DNA from: Pseudomonadota bacterium
GTDB lineage: Bacteria; Pseudomonadota; Gammaproteobacteria; Xanthomonadales; Rhodanobacteraceae
Assembly (NCBI GenBank): GCA_018240465.1
Contig: JAFEFS010000068.1
Location: forward strand, 1-64,000
DNA: 64,000 bases
Direction: 5' to 3'
Shown here: positions 10,715 to 18,793 of the stretch, in pieces
Numbering within the stretch: the first letter of the stretch is position 1
Layout of the letters: every line of letters begins with the position of its first letter
Notes under the pieces: model-generated
Told to the model about the DNA's origin: nothing
Databases searched by the model: none
The model's input: the letters and a program-made list of their open reading frames with translations, nothing else
Translations under genes and position numbers: made by a program

Positions 10715-11944
10715 ATGGCGTTCGCGAACGACAGTCGGCCCGGCTCTGCGCGCGAGGTGTTCGCGGCGTTTCTCAAACTCGGCCTGACCTCGTTCGGCGG
10801 CCCGATCGCGCACCTCGGCTACTTCCGCGACGAGTTCGTGCTGCGCCGGCGCTGGATCGACGAAACGGGCTACGCCGACATCGTGGCGTTGTGCCAGTTT
10901 CTGCCGGGACCCGCGTCGAGTCAGGTCGGCTTCGTTCTGGGGCTGCGCCGCGCCGGCGGACTCGCAGGCGGCATTGCAGCATGGCTCGGATTCACGCTGC
11001 CGTCCGCCGTCATCCTGCTTGCTTTCGCCCTCGCCTCCGGCACGCTCTCGGGCGCGTTGGCGACGGGGTGCCTGCACGGCCTGAAGCTCGTCGCGGTAGT
11101 GGTCGTCGCGCAGGCACTGTTCGGCATGGCGCGCAGCCTGACGCCGGATATCGTGCGCGCAATCATCACGGCCTCGGCAGCATCGATCGTCCTGCTGTCG
11201 GGCAATGCATTCGGACAAATCGCCGCGATCGGCATGGGCGCCGCGCTCGGTTCGTGGCTATGCCGAGGAAACGGCGCATCGCAAACGTCGTACACGGGAA
11301 AGTTTCCCATCACTCGACGCGCAGGAGCATTCGCGCTGATCGTTTTCGCAGCTCTGCTCACCTTGCCGCCACTGGTCGCCGCAGTTGCCCACAATCCGGA
11401 ACTGGCGTTGTTCGACGCGTTCTATCGTTCGGGCGCACTGGTATTCGGCGGCGGCCATGTCGTGCTGCCGCTGCTGCAGGCGCAAGTCGTGTCGCCGGGC
11501 TGGGTGTCCGATGCGGCGTTCCTCAACGGCTACGGCGCAGCGCAGGCCGTTCCCGGACCGCTGTTCGCCTTCGCTGCCTATCTCGGCGCATTGGCAACGC
11601 CCATGCACAACGCCCCGCTCGGCGCCATGATCGCGCTGATCGGCCTGTTCCTGCCCGGCCTGCTGCTCGTTTACGGCGCGCTGCCGTTCTGGAACGCCCT
11701 TCGTGCCCGACCGCTCGCCCAGTCGGCGATGCGCGGCGCGAATGCAGCCGTCGTCGGCATCCTCGCCGTGGCTTTCGTTGATCCGGTATGCACGACGGCG
11801 ATCCTGCGTTGGTACGACGCGGTGCCTGCTCTAGCCGGCTTCCTCCTGCTCGTGCGCTGGAAGCTGCCGCCGTGGATCGTCGTAGTCTTGCTGGCCGCGA
11901 CGGGTGCGGCAACGTCGCTGTTGCTCGGAACGGCGGTGAAATGA
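10715..11944 (+). CDS. chrA: Chromate transporter (CHR family)
   Basis: A membrane protein of 409 residues with two homologous halves of about six membrane segments each, the long (bidomain) form of the CHR family that exports chromate. The N-terminal half has FLKLGLTSFGGPIAHLGYFR and the QFLPGPASSQ motif. The C-terminal half repeats this as SGALVFGGGHVVLPLL and AAQAVPGPLFAFAAY. No chrB or chrR regulator is adjacent. Start ATG at 10715. It converges on hutG with a REP-type element in between. Family call is secure; chromate as the physiological substrate is the family's standard assignment. Confidence 0.93.
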   Translation: MAFANDSRPGSAREVFAAFLKLGLTSFGGPIAHLGYFRDEFVLRRRWIDETGYADIVALCQFLPGPASSQVGFVLGLRRAGGLAGGIAAWLGFTLPSAVILLAFALASGTLSGALATGCLHGLKLVAVVVVAQALFGMARSLTPDIVRAIITASAASIVLLSGNAFGQIAAIGMGAALGSWLCRGNGASQTSYTGKFPITRRAGAFALIVFAALLTLPPLVAAVAHNPELALFDAFYRSGALVFGGGHVVLPLLQAQVVSPGWVSDAAFLNGYGAAQAVPGPLFAFAAYLGALATPMHNAPLGAMIALIGLFLPGLLLVYGALPFWNALRARPLAQSAMRGANAAVVGILAVAFVDPVCTTAILRWYDAVPALAGFLLLVRWKLPPWIVVVLLAATGAATSLLLGTAVK

Positions 11945-11971
11945 CCGCTCGCCGTGATTGCCCTGCGTGTC

Positions 11972-12031
11972 CTATTCGGCCAGGACGGTCTCGATCAAGC
12001 GGCGGATCAGCGCCTGCGTCGGCGCTGCGAG
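11972..12031 (-). pseudogene. Remnant of the 3' end of a second hutG
   Basis: Read on the minus strand, the 19 codons ending at the TAG (11972-11974) encode LAAPTQALIRRLIETVLAE. The current hutG gene ends LAEPTRALIRQLLEATRAMP, 85 bases away across a palindromic element. Over 48 aligned bases I count 34 identities, so this is a diverged homologue and not a fresh duplication. The reading frame upstream of the remnant is replaced by the repeat. The simplest reading is that a hutG copy was lost, or that hutG was recombined, with the junction at the repeat. Confidence 0.6.
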
Positions 12032-12034
12032 CGA

Positions 12035-12119
12035 GTAGCCCGGATGAAGCCGCGCAAGCGGCGCAATCCGGGGCTTTGAACAGGCGATCCCGGATTCCGC
12101 TGCGCTGCATCCGGGCTAC
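12035..12119. repeat. REP doublet (REPIN-like) at the hutG end
   Basis: Two inverted copies of a REP unit: GTAGCCCGGATGAAGCCGC at the left and GCTGCATCCGGGCTAC at the right, with internal CAATCCGGGG and ATCCCGGATT. This is the common gammaproteobacterial unit. Its right edge supplies the TAG stop codon (12116-12118) of hutG. No REP-associated transposase gene is in the window. Confidence 0.8.
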
Positions 12120-12901
12120 GGCATCGCACGAGTCGCCTCGAGCAGCTGCCGGATCAGTGCCCGCGTCGGCTCGGCGAGATTATCGCGATACTCGAACGAG
12201 TCCTCATCCATGTAGTTGAGCTGCGCGAGTTCGAGCTGCACGGCCTGCACGCCGTTGCCGGGATCGGCGTAGTGGCGCGTGATGTAGCCGCCCTTGAAGC
12301 GGCCGTTGACGATAAAAGTATATTTTTTCTGCGCGGCGAGCACGGCTTCGAGACGCTGTTGCAAGGCCGGCGTGCAGCTCGCGCCGCCCGCGGTGCCGAG
12401 GTTGAAATCCGGCAGCCGGCCGTCGAACAGGAACGGCACGAGCGAACGGATCGAATGCCCTTCCCAGAGCACGGCGCGGCCGTGCGCGGCCTTGATGCGT
12501 GCGATCTCCTCGATCAATGCCGCGTGGTACGGCCGCCAGTAGCGCTCGACGCGCTGCGCGACTTCCTCGGGTGACGGCTCCTGCCCGCGCAGATACACCG
12601 GCTCGCCCGAGAACTGCACGATCGGGCAGAGGCCCGTCGTGTTCTGCCCGGGGTACAGCGAGACGTCGTCGGGCGGACGGTTGAGATCGACAACGTAGCG
12701 CGAATACTTCGGCACCAGCATCGACGCACCCAGCTCGCGCGCGAACGCGTACAGGCGCGAGACGTGCCAGTCGGTATCGGGCACGCGCCGCGCTGCGGGC
12801 ACGAGGCGCGCGGCGATGTCGTCGGGCAAGGCGGTGCCGTCGTGCGGCAGCGAGATCAGCAGCGGTGCGGTGCCGCGGTGGAGGGTGCAGGTTTCGGTCA
12901 T
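12116..12901 (-). CDS. hutG: N-formylglutamate amidohydrolase-like protein
   Basis: Hydrolyses N-formylglutamate to glutamate and formate, the last step of one histidine degradation branch. The 261-residue protein has the family blocks LLISLPHDGTALP, VDLNRPPDD, the central LWEGHSIRS, and GRFKGGYITRHYADP with QLELAQLNYMDE near the end. The start is taken at ATG 12901. The open frame continues to 12952, but those extra residues (IRIPTFAGMT) are a translation of a palindromic repeat. No hutH, hutU or hutI is nearby, so its role in histidine use here is inferred from family. The stop codon belongs to a REP element. Confidence 0.82.
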   Translation of the reverse strand: MTETCTLHRGTAPLLISLPHDGTALPDDIAARLVPAARRVPDTDWHVSRLYAFARELGASMLVPKYSRYVVDLNRPPDDVSLYPGQNTTGLCPIVQFSGEPVYLRGQEPSPEEVAQRVERYWRPYHAALIEEIARIKAAHGRAVLWEGHSIRSLVPFLFDGRLPDFNLGTAGGASCTPALQQRLEAVLAAQKKYTFIVNGRFKGGYITRHYADPGNGVQAVQLELAQLNYMDEDSFEYRDNLAEPTRALIRQLLEATRAMP

Positions 12902-12917
12902 GGCGAACTCCGGGGCC

Positions 12918-13015
12918 GTCATTCCGGCGAAGGTAGGAATCCGTATTTTCATTTCGTGCTTTTTAGGTCAAGAGCAAGAACTGGATTCCTGCCTTCGCGG
13001 GAACGACGAGCGAAC
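12918..13015. repeat. Inverted pair of extragenic palindromes
   Basis: Two related units face each other in the gap between the O-GlcNAc-transferase-like gene and hutG: CGTCATTCCGGCGAAGGTAG at about 12917-12936, and GGATTCCTGCCTTCGCGGGA at about 12982-13001. The core CATTCC..GCGAAGG..GGAAT is the same family as the elements near 16026 and 50113. The left unit lies upstream of hutG and is translated into a spurious N-terminal extension if the wrong start is chosen. Confidence 0.75.
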
Positions 13016-13020
13016 GACAA

Positions 13021-14724
13021 TCATACCGCGCACCAGTGTCGCCATGCTCCACGCAGCGCACCGCTCAACTCGCGCGCATGCCGATCGACATCGCACAGCC
13101 GCTCGCGCACGCGGTCGCGCAGGCCCGCGCGCAACGCGTATCTGCGCGCGGCGTCGTTCGCCAGGTCCAGCGCGCGGCGAACGTAGCCATCGGCATCGTC
13201 CGCGATCCATTCTTCCAGTCCCAGCGACGTCAGCAGGCTCGCGCCCTGCCGGCTCACCATCGTCTCGCCGCCCAGCGTCACCACGGGCACACCCATCCAC
13301 AGTGCGTCGAGGCTGGTCGCACAGCCGGAGAACGGGAACGTGTCGAGCGCGATGTCAACGTCGGCGTACGCGGCCAGCGCCTGCGCGTGCGAACCGTAGC
13401 CGAGCAGTTCCAGACGTCCTGCCACGACGCCGTGTTTGGCGCAACGCGCGAGGAAATGCGCACGCTCGTCGGCAAGGTCGAACGCCCGCGCCTTGAGGCG
13501 CAGAACGCTGCCCGGCGCACCGGCAAGGATGCGCGACCATGCGGCGAGCACCTCGTCGTTGATCTTGTTGACGCGGTTGAAACTGGCGAAGCGCAGCGGC
13601 GCGGTGGCGTGCGGCACGACTGGCGGCGCATCGGCCGGCGGCGACCAGCACAGGCGCCCCGAGGGCAACGCCAGCACGCGTTCGCTGTAACGATGAGCGA
13701 ATCGTGGCGGGCTGAGCATCGCATCGCTGACCAGCACGTCGACCGCCTCGGTGCCCGTGCTGTGGAAGTAGTCGAGCCACGTCGCCTGTACCGGCGCCGG
13801 TCGCCACGCGAACGCGCGCAGGCGGTTGCCGGGGCTATGTCCGCCCAATTCGACAAGCACGTCGATGCGGTCGGCGCGGATGCGCTCGCACAGCGCCGCG
13901 TCGTCGAGCTCGTCGACGCGATGCCACTCGTCCGCGGCGGCACGGAAACGCGCGCTGACCGCATCGTCGATGCCGCCGGTGTCGTAGAGCACATGCTTCG
14001 CTTCGGCGCGATCGAATTTTTCTAGTACGCCAAGGAAGAAGTCGGCGACAAGGCCGGAGAAGAATCGCGGCGACAGCCAGCCGATGCGCAACGGTCGACC
14101 AGGATCGGCCTGCGCCATCCAAGCCGGCCAGCGCGCCGCGACCTGCGGCATGTGGCGCGCAGCCCAGGCGCGATGCGCGTCGGCGATCGCATCGGCAGAC
14201 TGCGCCGGATCGTGTTGCATCGCGATCAGCAGCGCACTGCCGGCGATCGCATCGCCCGGCACGGTGTCGAGGATGCGGCGGTATTCAGCGACGGCTGCCG
14301 CCGCTTCTCCACGTTCGGCGAGAACGCTCGCGCGCAGCATGCGCGTGGGTCGATGCCAGGGCACCTGCCGCAGCAGCGTATCGGCAGCGGCAAGCGCGGC
14401 GGCCGGGCGGCCCTGCTGTTCGTGCCACCCGGCGATGCCGTAGGCACGTTCGATATCGTGCCGCACACACACCTCGGCATCGCTCGGCAACTCGTGCCGC
14501 AACTGCGAAAGCACGATGAACGCAGGCAACGCCTGACCGTATTGGCCGAGCCGCATCGCGGTATCGAGTGCGAGTTTTCGCTCGGATGCCAGCGCGGGCA
14601 ACGGCGCGCGCAGGCGCTGGGCGATACCGGCGAACTGCTGCGCGACGGCTGCAGCGGAAAGCCATTCGAGCAGCGCGTGTGCCGGCGTCGGGCGCGGTGT
14701 GCCGGGCGACGTTGCGACGCTCAT
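13021..14724 (-). CDS. TPR/O-GlcNAc transferase-like protein (GT41, SPINDLY type)
   Basis: A 567-residue protein, the size of the Xanthomonas O-GlcNAc transferase homologue. The first about 200 residues are helical with TPR-like periodicity (AAALAAADTLLRQVPWHRPTR, AAAVAEYRRILDTVPGD). The catalytic half begins RIGWLSPRFF and contains DVLVELGGHSPGNRL, RPAPVQATWLDY, FASFNRVNKINDE (the lysine that contacts UDP in relatives), LALDTFPFSGCATSLDALWMGVPVVTL and the closing SLGLEEWIA. It would transfer a sugar to proteins or another acceptor in the cytoplasm. Start ATG at 14724 sits 12 bases past the stop of the upstream flavoprotein gene, suggesting one transcript with the D-amino acid genes. Substrate unknown. 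Confidence 0.85.
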   Translation of the reverse strand: MSVATSPGTPRPTPAHALLEWLSAAAVAQQFAGIAQRLRAPLPALASERKLALDTAMRLGQYGQALPAFIVLSQLRHELPSDAEVCVRHDIERAYGIAGWHEQQGRPAAALAAADTLLRQVPWHRPTRMLRASVLAERGEAAAAVAEYRRILDTVPGDAIAGSALLIAMQHDPAQSADAIADAHRAWAARHMPQVAARWPAWMAQADPGRPLRIGWLSPRFFSGLVADFFLGVLEKFDRAEAKHVLYDTGGIDDAVSARFRAAADEWHRVDELDDAALCERIRADRIDVLVELGGHSPGNRLRAFAWRPAPVQATWLDYFHSTGTEAVDVLVSDAMLSPPRFAHRYSERVLALPSGRLCWSPPADAPPVVPHATAPLRFASFNRVNKINDEVLAAWSRILAGAPGSVLRLKARAFDLADERAHFLARCAKHGVVAGRLELLGYGSHAQALAAYADVDIALDTFPFSGCATSLDALWMGVPVVTLGGETMVSRQGASLLTSLGLEEWIADDADGYVRRALDLANDAARRYALRAGLRDRVRERLCDVDRHARELSGALRGAWRHWCAV

Positions 14725-14735
14725 GTCTGCCAGGT

Positions 14736-15998
14736 CTACAATCCGAAGCGTGCGGGCGAGAACGTCGCCGCATCGAGGGCGGTGTCGCCGCCGGCGTACA
14801 ACTGCGCGACGAGTTCGCCGGTCGCGGCCGACATGGTCACGCCGAGCATGCTGTGCCCGGTCGCGAGCATCAGGTTCCGCCATTGCGAGGTGCGGCCGAT
14901 GATCGGCAAATCGTCGTACGTCATCGGCCGCCAGCCGTACCATTCCTCGACCACGACCGGTCCTTCGGGCTCGACCAGGTATTCCGCCGCGCCGCGCCTG
15001 AGCGCGTCGAGGCGCGCGCGGTTGAGGCGCGTGTCGTAGCCGGCGAATTCCATCGTGCTGCCGAGGCGGTAGCCGGAATCCCAGCTCGTCACGCACACGC
15101 TGCGTTCCCGCAACGTCAGCGGGATGCGCGGCGCGCACGCGGGCCGCGTGTAGGTGATGGAATAGCCCTTGCCGGGCTGGATCGGTAGGCGCAGGCCCAA
15201 CTGGCGCGCGAGCCAGGGCGACCATGCGCCGAGCGCGAACACGACCTCGTCCGCGGCGAATTCGCCTCGATCGGTCAGCACCGCATCGATGCGATCGGCC
15301 GCGTTGCGGAAACCGGTGATCGTGGTCGATTCGTGCACCTCGCCGCCGAGCGCCTTGACCACGCGCGCGAGTTCTGCGGCGTAGCGGTCGGGGCGCAGGC
15401 GCGCGTCGTACGGATTCCAGTAGCCGCCGACGATACTGTCGTTGAGCGCCGGCTCCATCGCGCGGCAGCGTTTCGCGTCGATGCGCTGCATGACGATGCC
15501 GCAATCGGCCAGCGTCTGCGGCAGACCGCTCGCGGCATCGAACGCGGCTTCGTCGCGGTGCACGTAGAGCGTGCCGCTTTCCTCGAATTCGCATTGCAGG
15601 TTTTCCGCGCGCACGAGCTCGCCGAGCAGCTTGCGCGACCGCAGCAGCAACGGGCCCTTGGCGAGCGCGAGGCGGTGGTAGTCGCTCTGGTTGCAGCGCC
15701 GCGCGAATTGCAGCATCCAGCCGAACAGTTCGAAATCGAGCCGCGGCGCCACGCGGAACGGCGCGTCGGCAGCCAGCGTCCACTTCAGCGCCTTGGCGAT
15801 CATGCCCGGCTGCGACAGTGGCGGCGCATGGCTGGGCGTGATCGTGCCGCAGTTGCCGTGCGAGGAACCGCTGGCCAGTGTGTTCTGCTCGAGGATCGTC
15901 ACGCCGCGACCCGACTTGAGCAAGTAGTAGGCGCAGGCGAGGCCGATGATGCCGCCGCCGAGAATCAGAACGTCGTGCTTCCTGGAATCAGATGCCAT
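14736..15998 (-). CDS. FAD-dependent D-amino-acid dehydrogenase-like oxidoreductase
   Basis: A DAO-family flavoprotein of 420 residues. The dinucleotide fold is at the N-terminus (DVLILGGGIIGLACAYYLL), and the C-terminal FAD-contact block reads MLATGHSMLGVTMSAATGELVA, as in D-amino-acid and D-hydroxyproline dehydrogenases. PIQPGKGYSIT and WYGWRPMTYDDLPIIG are further family blocks. It has no signal peptide and would work at the inner face of the membrane, passing electrons to the respiratory chain. The upstream gene encodes an N-acyl-D-amino-acid deacylase, which would release the substrate. The ATG at 15998 is chosen; ATG 16019 lies next to a repeat. Exact substrate is open. Confidence 0.82.
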   Translation of the reverse strand: MASDSRKHDVLILGGGIIGLACAYYLLKSGRGVTILEQNTLASGSSHGNCGTITPSHAPPLSQPGMIAKALKWTLAADAPFRVAPRLDFELFGWMLQFARRCNQSDYHRLALAKGPLLLRSRKLLGELVRAENLQCEFEESGTLYVHRDEAAFDAASGLPQTLADCGIVMQRIDAKRCRAMEPALNDSIVGGYWNPYDARLRPDRYAAELARVVKALGGEVHESTTITGFRNAADRIDAVLTDRGEFAADEVVFALGAWSPWLARQLGLRLPIQPGKGYSITYTRPACAPRIPLTLRERSVCVTSWDSGYRLGSTMEFAGYDTRLNRARLDALRRGAAEYLVEPEGPVVVEEWYGWRPMTYDDLPIIGRTSQWRNLMLATGHSMLGVTMSAATGELVAQLYAGGDTALDAATFSPARFGL

Positions 15999-16025
15999 GT
16001 CGGGATGATTGCCTTGCATTTGCCG

Positions 16026-16053
16026 CCATTCCCGCGACAGCGCGAATGACGAG
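16026..16053. repeat. Extragenic palindrome between the D-amino acid genes
   Basis: CCATTCCCGCGACAGCGCGA, continuing ATGACGAG, is a degenerate copy of the CGTCATTCCC..GGGAATGACG family seen at 50113-50144. It fills the gap between the deacylase stop (16060) and the flavoprotein start (15998), so the two genes are linked by a repeat-containing spacer. Confidence 0.6.
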
Positions 16054-16059
16054 AAAAAA

Positions 16060-17769
16060 TTACTTCGCTTCGGTCTTCCACCCTGCCCAGCCCGGTCCAC
16101 GCACGAATATGCCCGGCTTCGCACCGGTATGCTCACCGTCCCTGAGCACCTGCACGCCGTTGACGAACACGTCGCGCACGCCGGTCGCGTATTGCTGCGG
16201 CTTGTCGAAGGTGGCGTGATCGGCGATCGTCGCCGGATCGAAGATCACGATGTCGGCGTAGTCGCCGGCCTTCAGCTCGCCGCGATCGCGCAGCTTCATG
16301 TTCTTCGCCGGCAGTGAGCTCAGACGCCGGATCGCATCGGACAAGCCGGCAACCTTTTCCTCACGCACGTACTTGCCGAGCACACGCGCGAAGTTGCCGT
16401 AGGCGCGCGGATGCGGCTGCGACTTGAGGAAATCACCCTCGGGCGCTTCCGAGCCCTCGTCCGAACCGAATGCCATCCACGGCAACGCAACGGCCTGGCG
16501 GACGTTGTCCTCGGACATGAGGAAATACACCGTGCCGACACGACTGCCGTCCTCGATCACGAGATCGATCGCGGTTTCTGCAGGCGTCTTGCCGCGCATC
16601 TTCGCCACTTCGGCCAGCGTCTTGCCGGTCAGCGGCTTCAGCCGCGGATTCTTGAACGCGACGAGCAGGACGTTTTCGGGCTTGCCCGCGGCGAGCAGCA
16701 GGTTTTCCCACTTGTCGGTCGGCGTGTTCATCTCGCGAATCACGCGTTGGCGCGTCTTCGCGTCTTTCAGCCGCCTGATCCACTCGTCGAGGCCGCCCTC
16801 CTGCACCCACGGCGGCATTGCGGCGTCGAGTCCGGTCGCACCTGCGGTGTAGGTGTACATGTTCGCGGAGATATCCAGGCCGTGCCGACGCGCGTGCTCG
16901 ATCATCGCGATCGCCTGCGCCTGCTTGGGCCAGTTGTCGCGACCCGCAGCCTTGAAGTGATAGACCTCGCCGTGCACGCCGGCCGCGCTCGCGATGCGGA
17001 TCAACTCGTCGAGACTCTCGAGTAGACGCGGCCCTTCGCTGCGCATGTGCGAGATGTAGCCGCCGCCGGATTCGCCCGCGGCCTTGGTGATCGCGATCAG
17101 CTCGTCGGTCTTCGCGTAGAACGCCGGCGCGTAGATCAGCGAGGAGCCGACGCCGAGCGCACCTTCGCGCATCGCCGTGCGCGTCAGTTCCTGCATGTTG
17201 GCGAGTTCCTGCGCGTTCGGCGCGCGATCGGCGTAGCCGACTTCGTGAATGCGCAACGTAGTCGCGCCGACGAACGAGGCGATGTTCGGCGTTATGCCGT
17301 GCGCGACGAGCGCCTGCATGCCTTCGCCGAAGCCGCTCCAGGTAACCGGGTGCTTGAGGTCGCCCTGCAGTTTCTCCGCTTCTTCGCGCATCTTCGGCGT
17401 CAGCGGTCCGAGCGACTCGCCTTCGCCGAACACTTCGAGCGTCACGCCCTGCTTGATGTCCGACATCGAGCGGCCGTCGTGGAACAACGCGTCGCCGGCC
17501 CACGACAGCATGTTGATGAACCCGGGCGCGACGGCGAGGCCGCGCGCATCGACCTCGCGTACCGCATGCGCCCCGGCCAGATCGCCGATCGCGGCGATGC
17601 GCTGGCCGCGCACGCCGACATCGGCCTGGCGCGGCGGCCCGCCGCTGCCGTCGTAGACCGTGCCGTGACGGACGATCAGGTCGTAGTCGAACTGCGGCGG
17701 TTTCGTCGGCGCCTGGCAGCCGCCGAGAAGAAAAAACAGAACAAGTCCCGCAATGCTGGATCGCAACAT
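16060..17769 (-). CDS. N-acyl-D-amino-acid deacylase, lipoprotein
   Basis: A 569-residue amidohydrolase-fold enzyme that would cleave N-acyl-D-amino acids to fatty acid or acetate plus D-amino acid. It starts MLRSSIAGLVLFFLLGGC, a lipoprotein signal with Cys at about 18, so it should be anchored in the envelope. The mature part opens with DYDLIVRHGTVYDGSGG, typical of D-aminoacylases, followed by VAPGFINMLSWAG, TLEVFGEGES, GGYISHMRSEG, EVYHFKAAG and SDEGSEAPEG; the end is the usual LKAGDYADIVIFDP. In many relatives the first block is HTHDD; here it is MLSWAGD, a notable change. ATG 17769 has a strong GGGGGAA ribosome site. The downstream flavoprotein gene could use the product. Confidence 0.88.
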   Translation of the reverse strand: MLRSSIAGLVLFFLLGGCQAPTKPPQFDYDLIVRHGTVYDGSGGPPRQADVGVRGQRIAAIGDLAGAHAVREVDARGLAVAPGFINMLSWAGDALFHDGRSMSDIKQGVTLEVFGEGESLGPLTPKMREEAEKLQGDLKHPVTWSGFGEGMQALVAHGITPNIASFVGATTLRIHEVGYADRAPNAQELANMQELTRTAMREGALGVGSSLIYAPAFYAKTDELIAITKAAGESGGGYISHMRSEGPRLLESLDELIRIASAAGVHGEVYHFKAAGRDNWPKQAQAIAMIEHARRHGLDISANMYTYTAGATGLDAAMPPWVQEGGLDEWIRRLKDAKTRQRVIREMNTPTDKWENLLLAAGKPENVLLVAFKNPRLKPLTGKTLAEVAKMRGKTPAETAIDLVIEDGSRVGTVYFLMSEDNVRQAVALPWMAFGSDEGSEAPEGDFLKSQPHPRAYGNFARVLGKYVREEKVAGLSDAIRRLSSLPAKNMKLRDRGELKAGDYADIVIFDPATIADHATFDKPQQYATGVRDVFVNGVQVLRDGEHTGAKPGIFVRGPGWAGWKTEAK

Positions 17770-17985
17770 GGATTCCCCCCGAACGAAAATCGACAGAGCA
17801 CCACACATCCCTGCTCATCCCAACGATGAGGCCAAGCCGGGGCGATGTCCAGTAGCCCCCGTGGTCCGCCACCGGAACCCGCATGGTGGGCGCCGCAACG
17901 CCGCGCCCCGGGCCCGCGCCAGCAGTTTCTGCACCTCGATCCCCCATCGCGTCGGTGCGGCGCCGAAGCCCTGGCCGGCGAGTGC

Positions 17986-18744
17986 TCACCAGTCCGTGCG
18001 CTGCGGCAGCAGACCGCGCAACTCCTGCTCGGTCAGGTTGCGCCACTGGCCAAGCTTGAGCGCGCCGAGCTTGACGTTGACGATGCGCACGCGGCGCAAC
18101 TGGGTCACGCGGTAGCCGAACGCCTCGCTCATCAGGCGGATCTGCCGGTTCAGCCCTTGCGTCAACACGATGCGGAAACCGAACTTGGCGATGCGCGCAG
18201 TCTTGCACGGTTTGGTCATCTGCCCGTGAACACGCACGCCGCGCGCCATGCCGGCGAGGAATTCCGGCGTCACCGCCTTGTTCACGCCGACGAGATACTC
18301 CTTCTCGTGGTTGTTCTCCGCACGCAGGATCTCATTGACGATATCGCCGTTGCTGGTGAGCAGGATCAGGCCTTCGGAATCCTTGTCGAGGCGGCCGATC
18401 GGGAAGATGCGCTCGGCGTGGTCGACGAAGTCGACGATATTGCCCCTGACCTCGCGTTCGGTCGTGCAGGTGATGCCGACCGGCTTGTTCAGCGCGATGT
18501 AGACATGCCTGCGCCCGCGCGCACCGCTGCGCCGCTGCAGCAGCGGCTGGCCGTCGATCAGCACCTCGTCGCCTTCCGCGACCTGGCTGCCGACGCCGCC
18601 GGGCTTGCCGTTGAGGGTCACGCGTTTTTCCGCGATCAGCCGATCCGCTTCGCGCCGCGAGCAGTAGCCGGTCTCGGCGATGTGTTTGTTCAGGCGTTTC
18701 GACTGCGCCTGATCCTGCGCAGCAGTGTTGTCCGTGGCGGTCAT
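17986..18744 (-). CDS. rluF: 23S rRNA pseudouridine synthase, RluF type
   Basis: An rRNA pseudouridine synthase of 252 residues. An S4 RNA-binding domain covers about 15-75 (RLNKHIAETGYCSRREADRL). The catalytic domain has ALNKPVGITCTT, then IFPIGRLDKDSEGLILL with the catalytic Asp, and KEYLVGV. The segment LTQGLNRQIRLMSEAFGYRV with LRRVRIVNV completes the RsuA/RluF family. It is shorter than E. coli RluF (290) because it lacks the basic tail. An open frame of about 55 codons follows the stop in the same frame, but nothing shows it is translated. Start ATG at 18744. Confidence 0.88.
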   Translation of the reverse strand: MTATDNTAAQDQAQSKRLNKHIAETGYCSRREADRLIAEKRVTLNGKPGGVGSQVAEGDEVLIDGQPLLQRRSGARGRRHVYIALNKPVGITCTTEREVRGNIVDFVDHAERIFPIGRLDKDSEGLILLTSNGDIVNEILRAENNHEKEYLVGVNKAVTPEFLAGMARGVRVHGQMTKPCKTARIAKFGFRIVLTQGLNRQIRLMSEAFGYRVTQLRRVRIVNVKLGALKLGQWRNLTEQELRGLLPQRTDW

Positions 18745-18793
18745 GCAGTAGGCGCGGGCGGGTTCGACATCCGCCGCCGAGTATACCAAGCGC

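Noticed and set aside
12902-12952. Longer N-terminus for hutG (MKIRIPTFAGMT...)
   Set aside because: The extra residues are the translation of a palindromic repeat, and the family homology begins only at the ATG at 12901.
14725-15783. Extension of the O-GlcNAc transferase frame to 920 residues
   Set aside because: The added part overlaps the complete flavoprotein gene in another frame and shows no domain; the ATG at 14724 gives the family's normal size.
17816-17985. Open frame of about 55 codons continuing rluF past its stop
   Set aside because: It is in frame and rich in Arg/Ala, recalling the basic tail of longer RluF proteins, but such open stretches are common in GC-rich DNA and no restart codon or ribosome site supports it.
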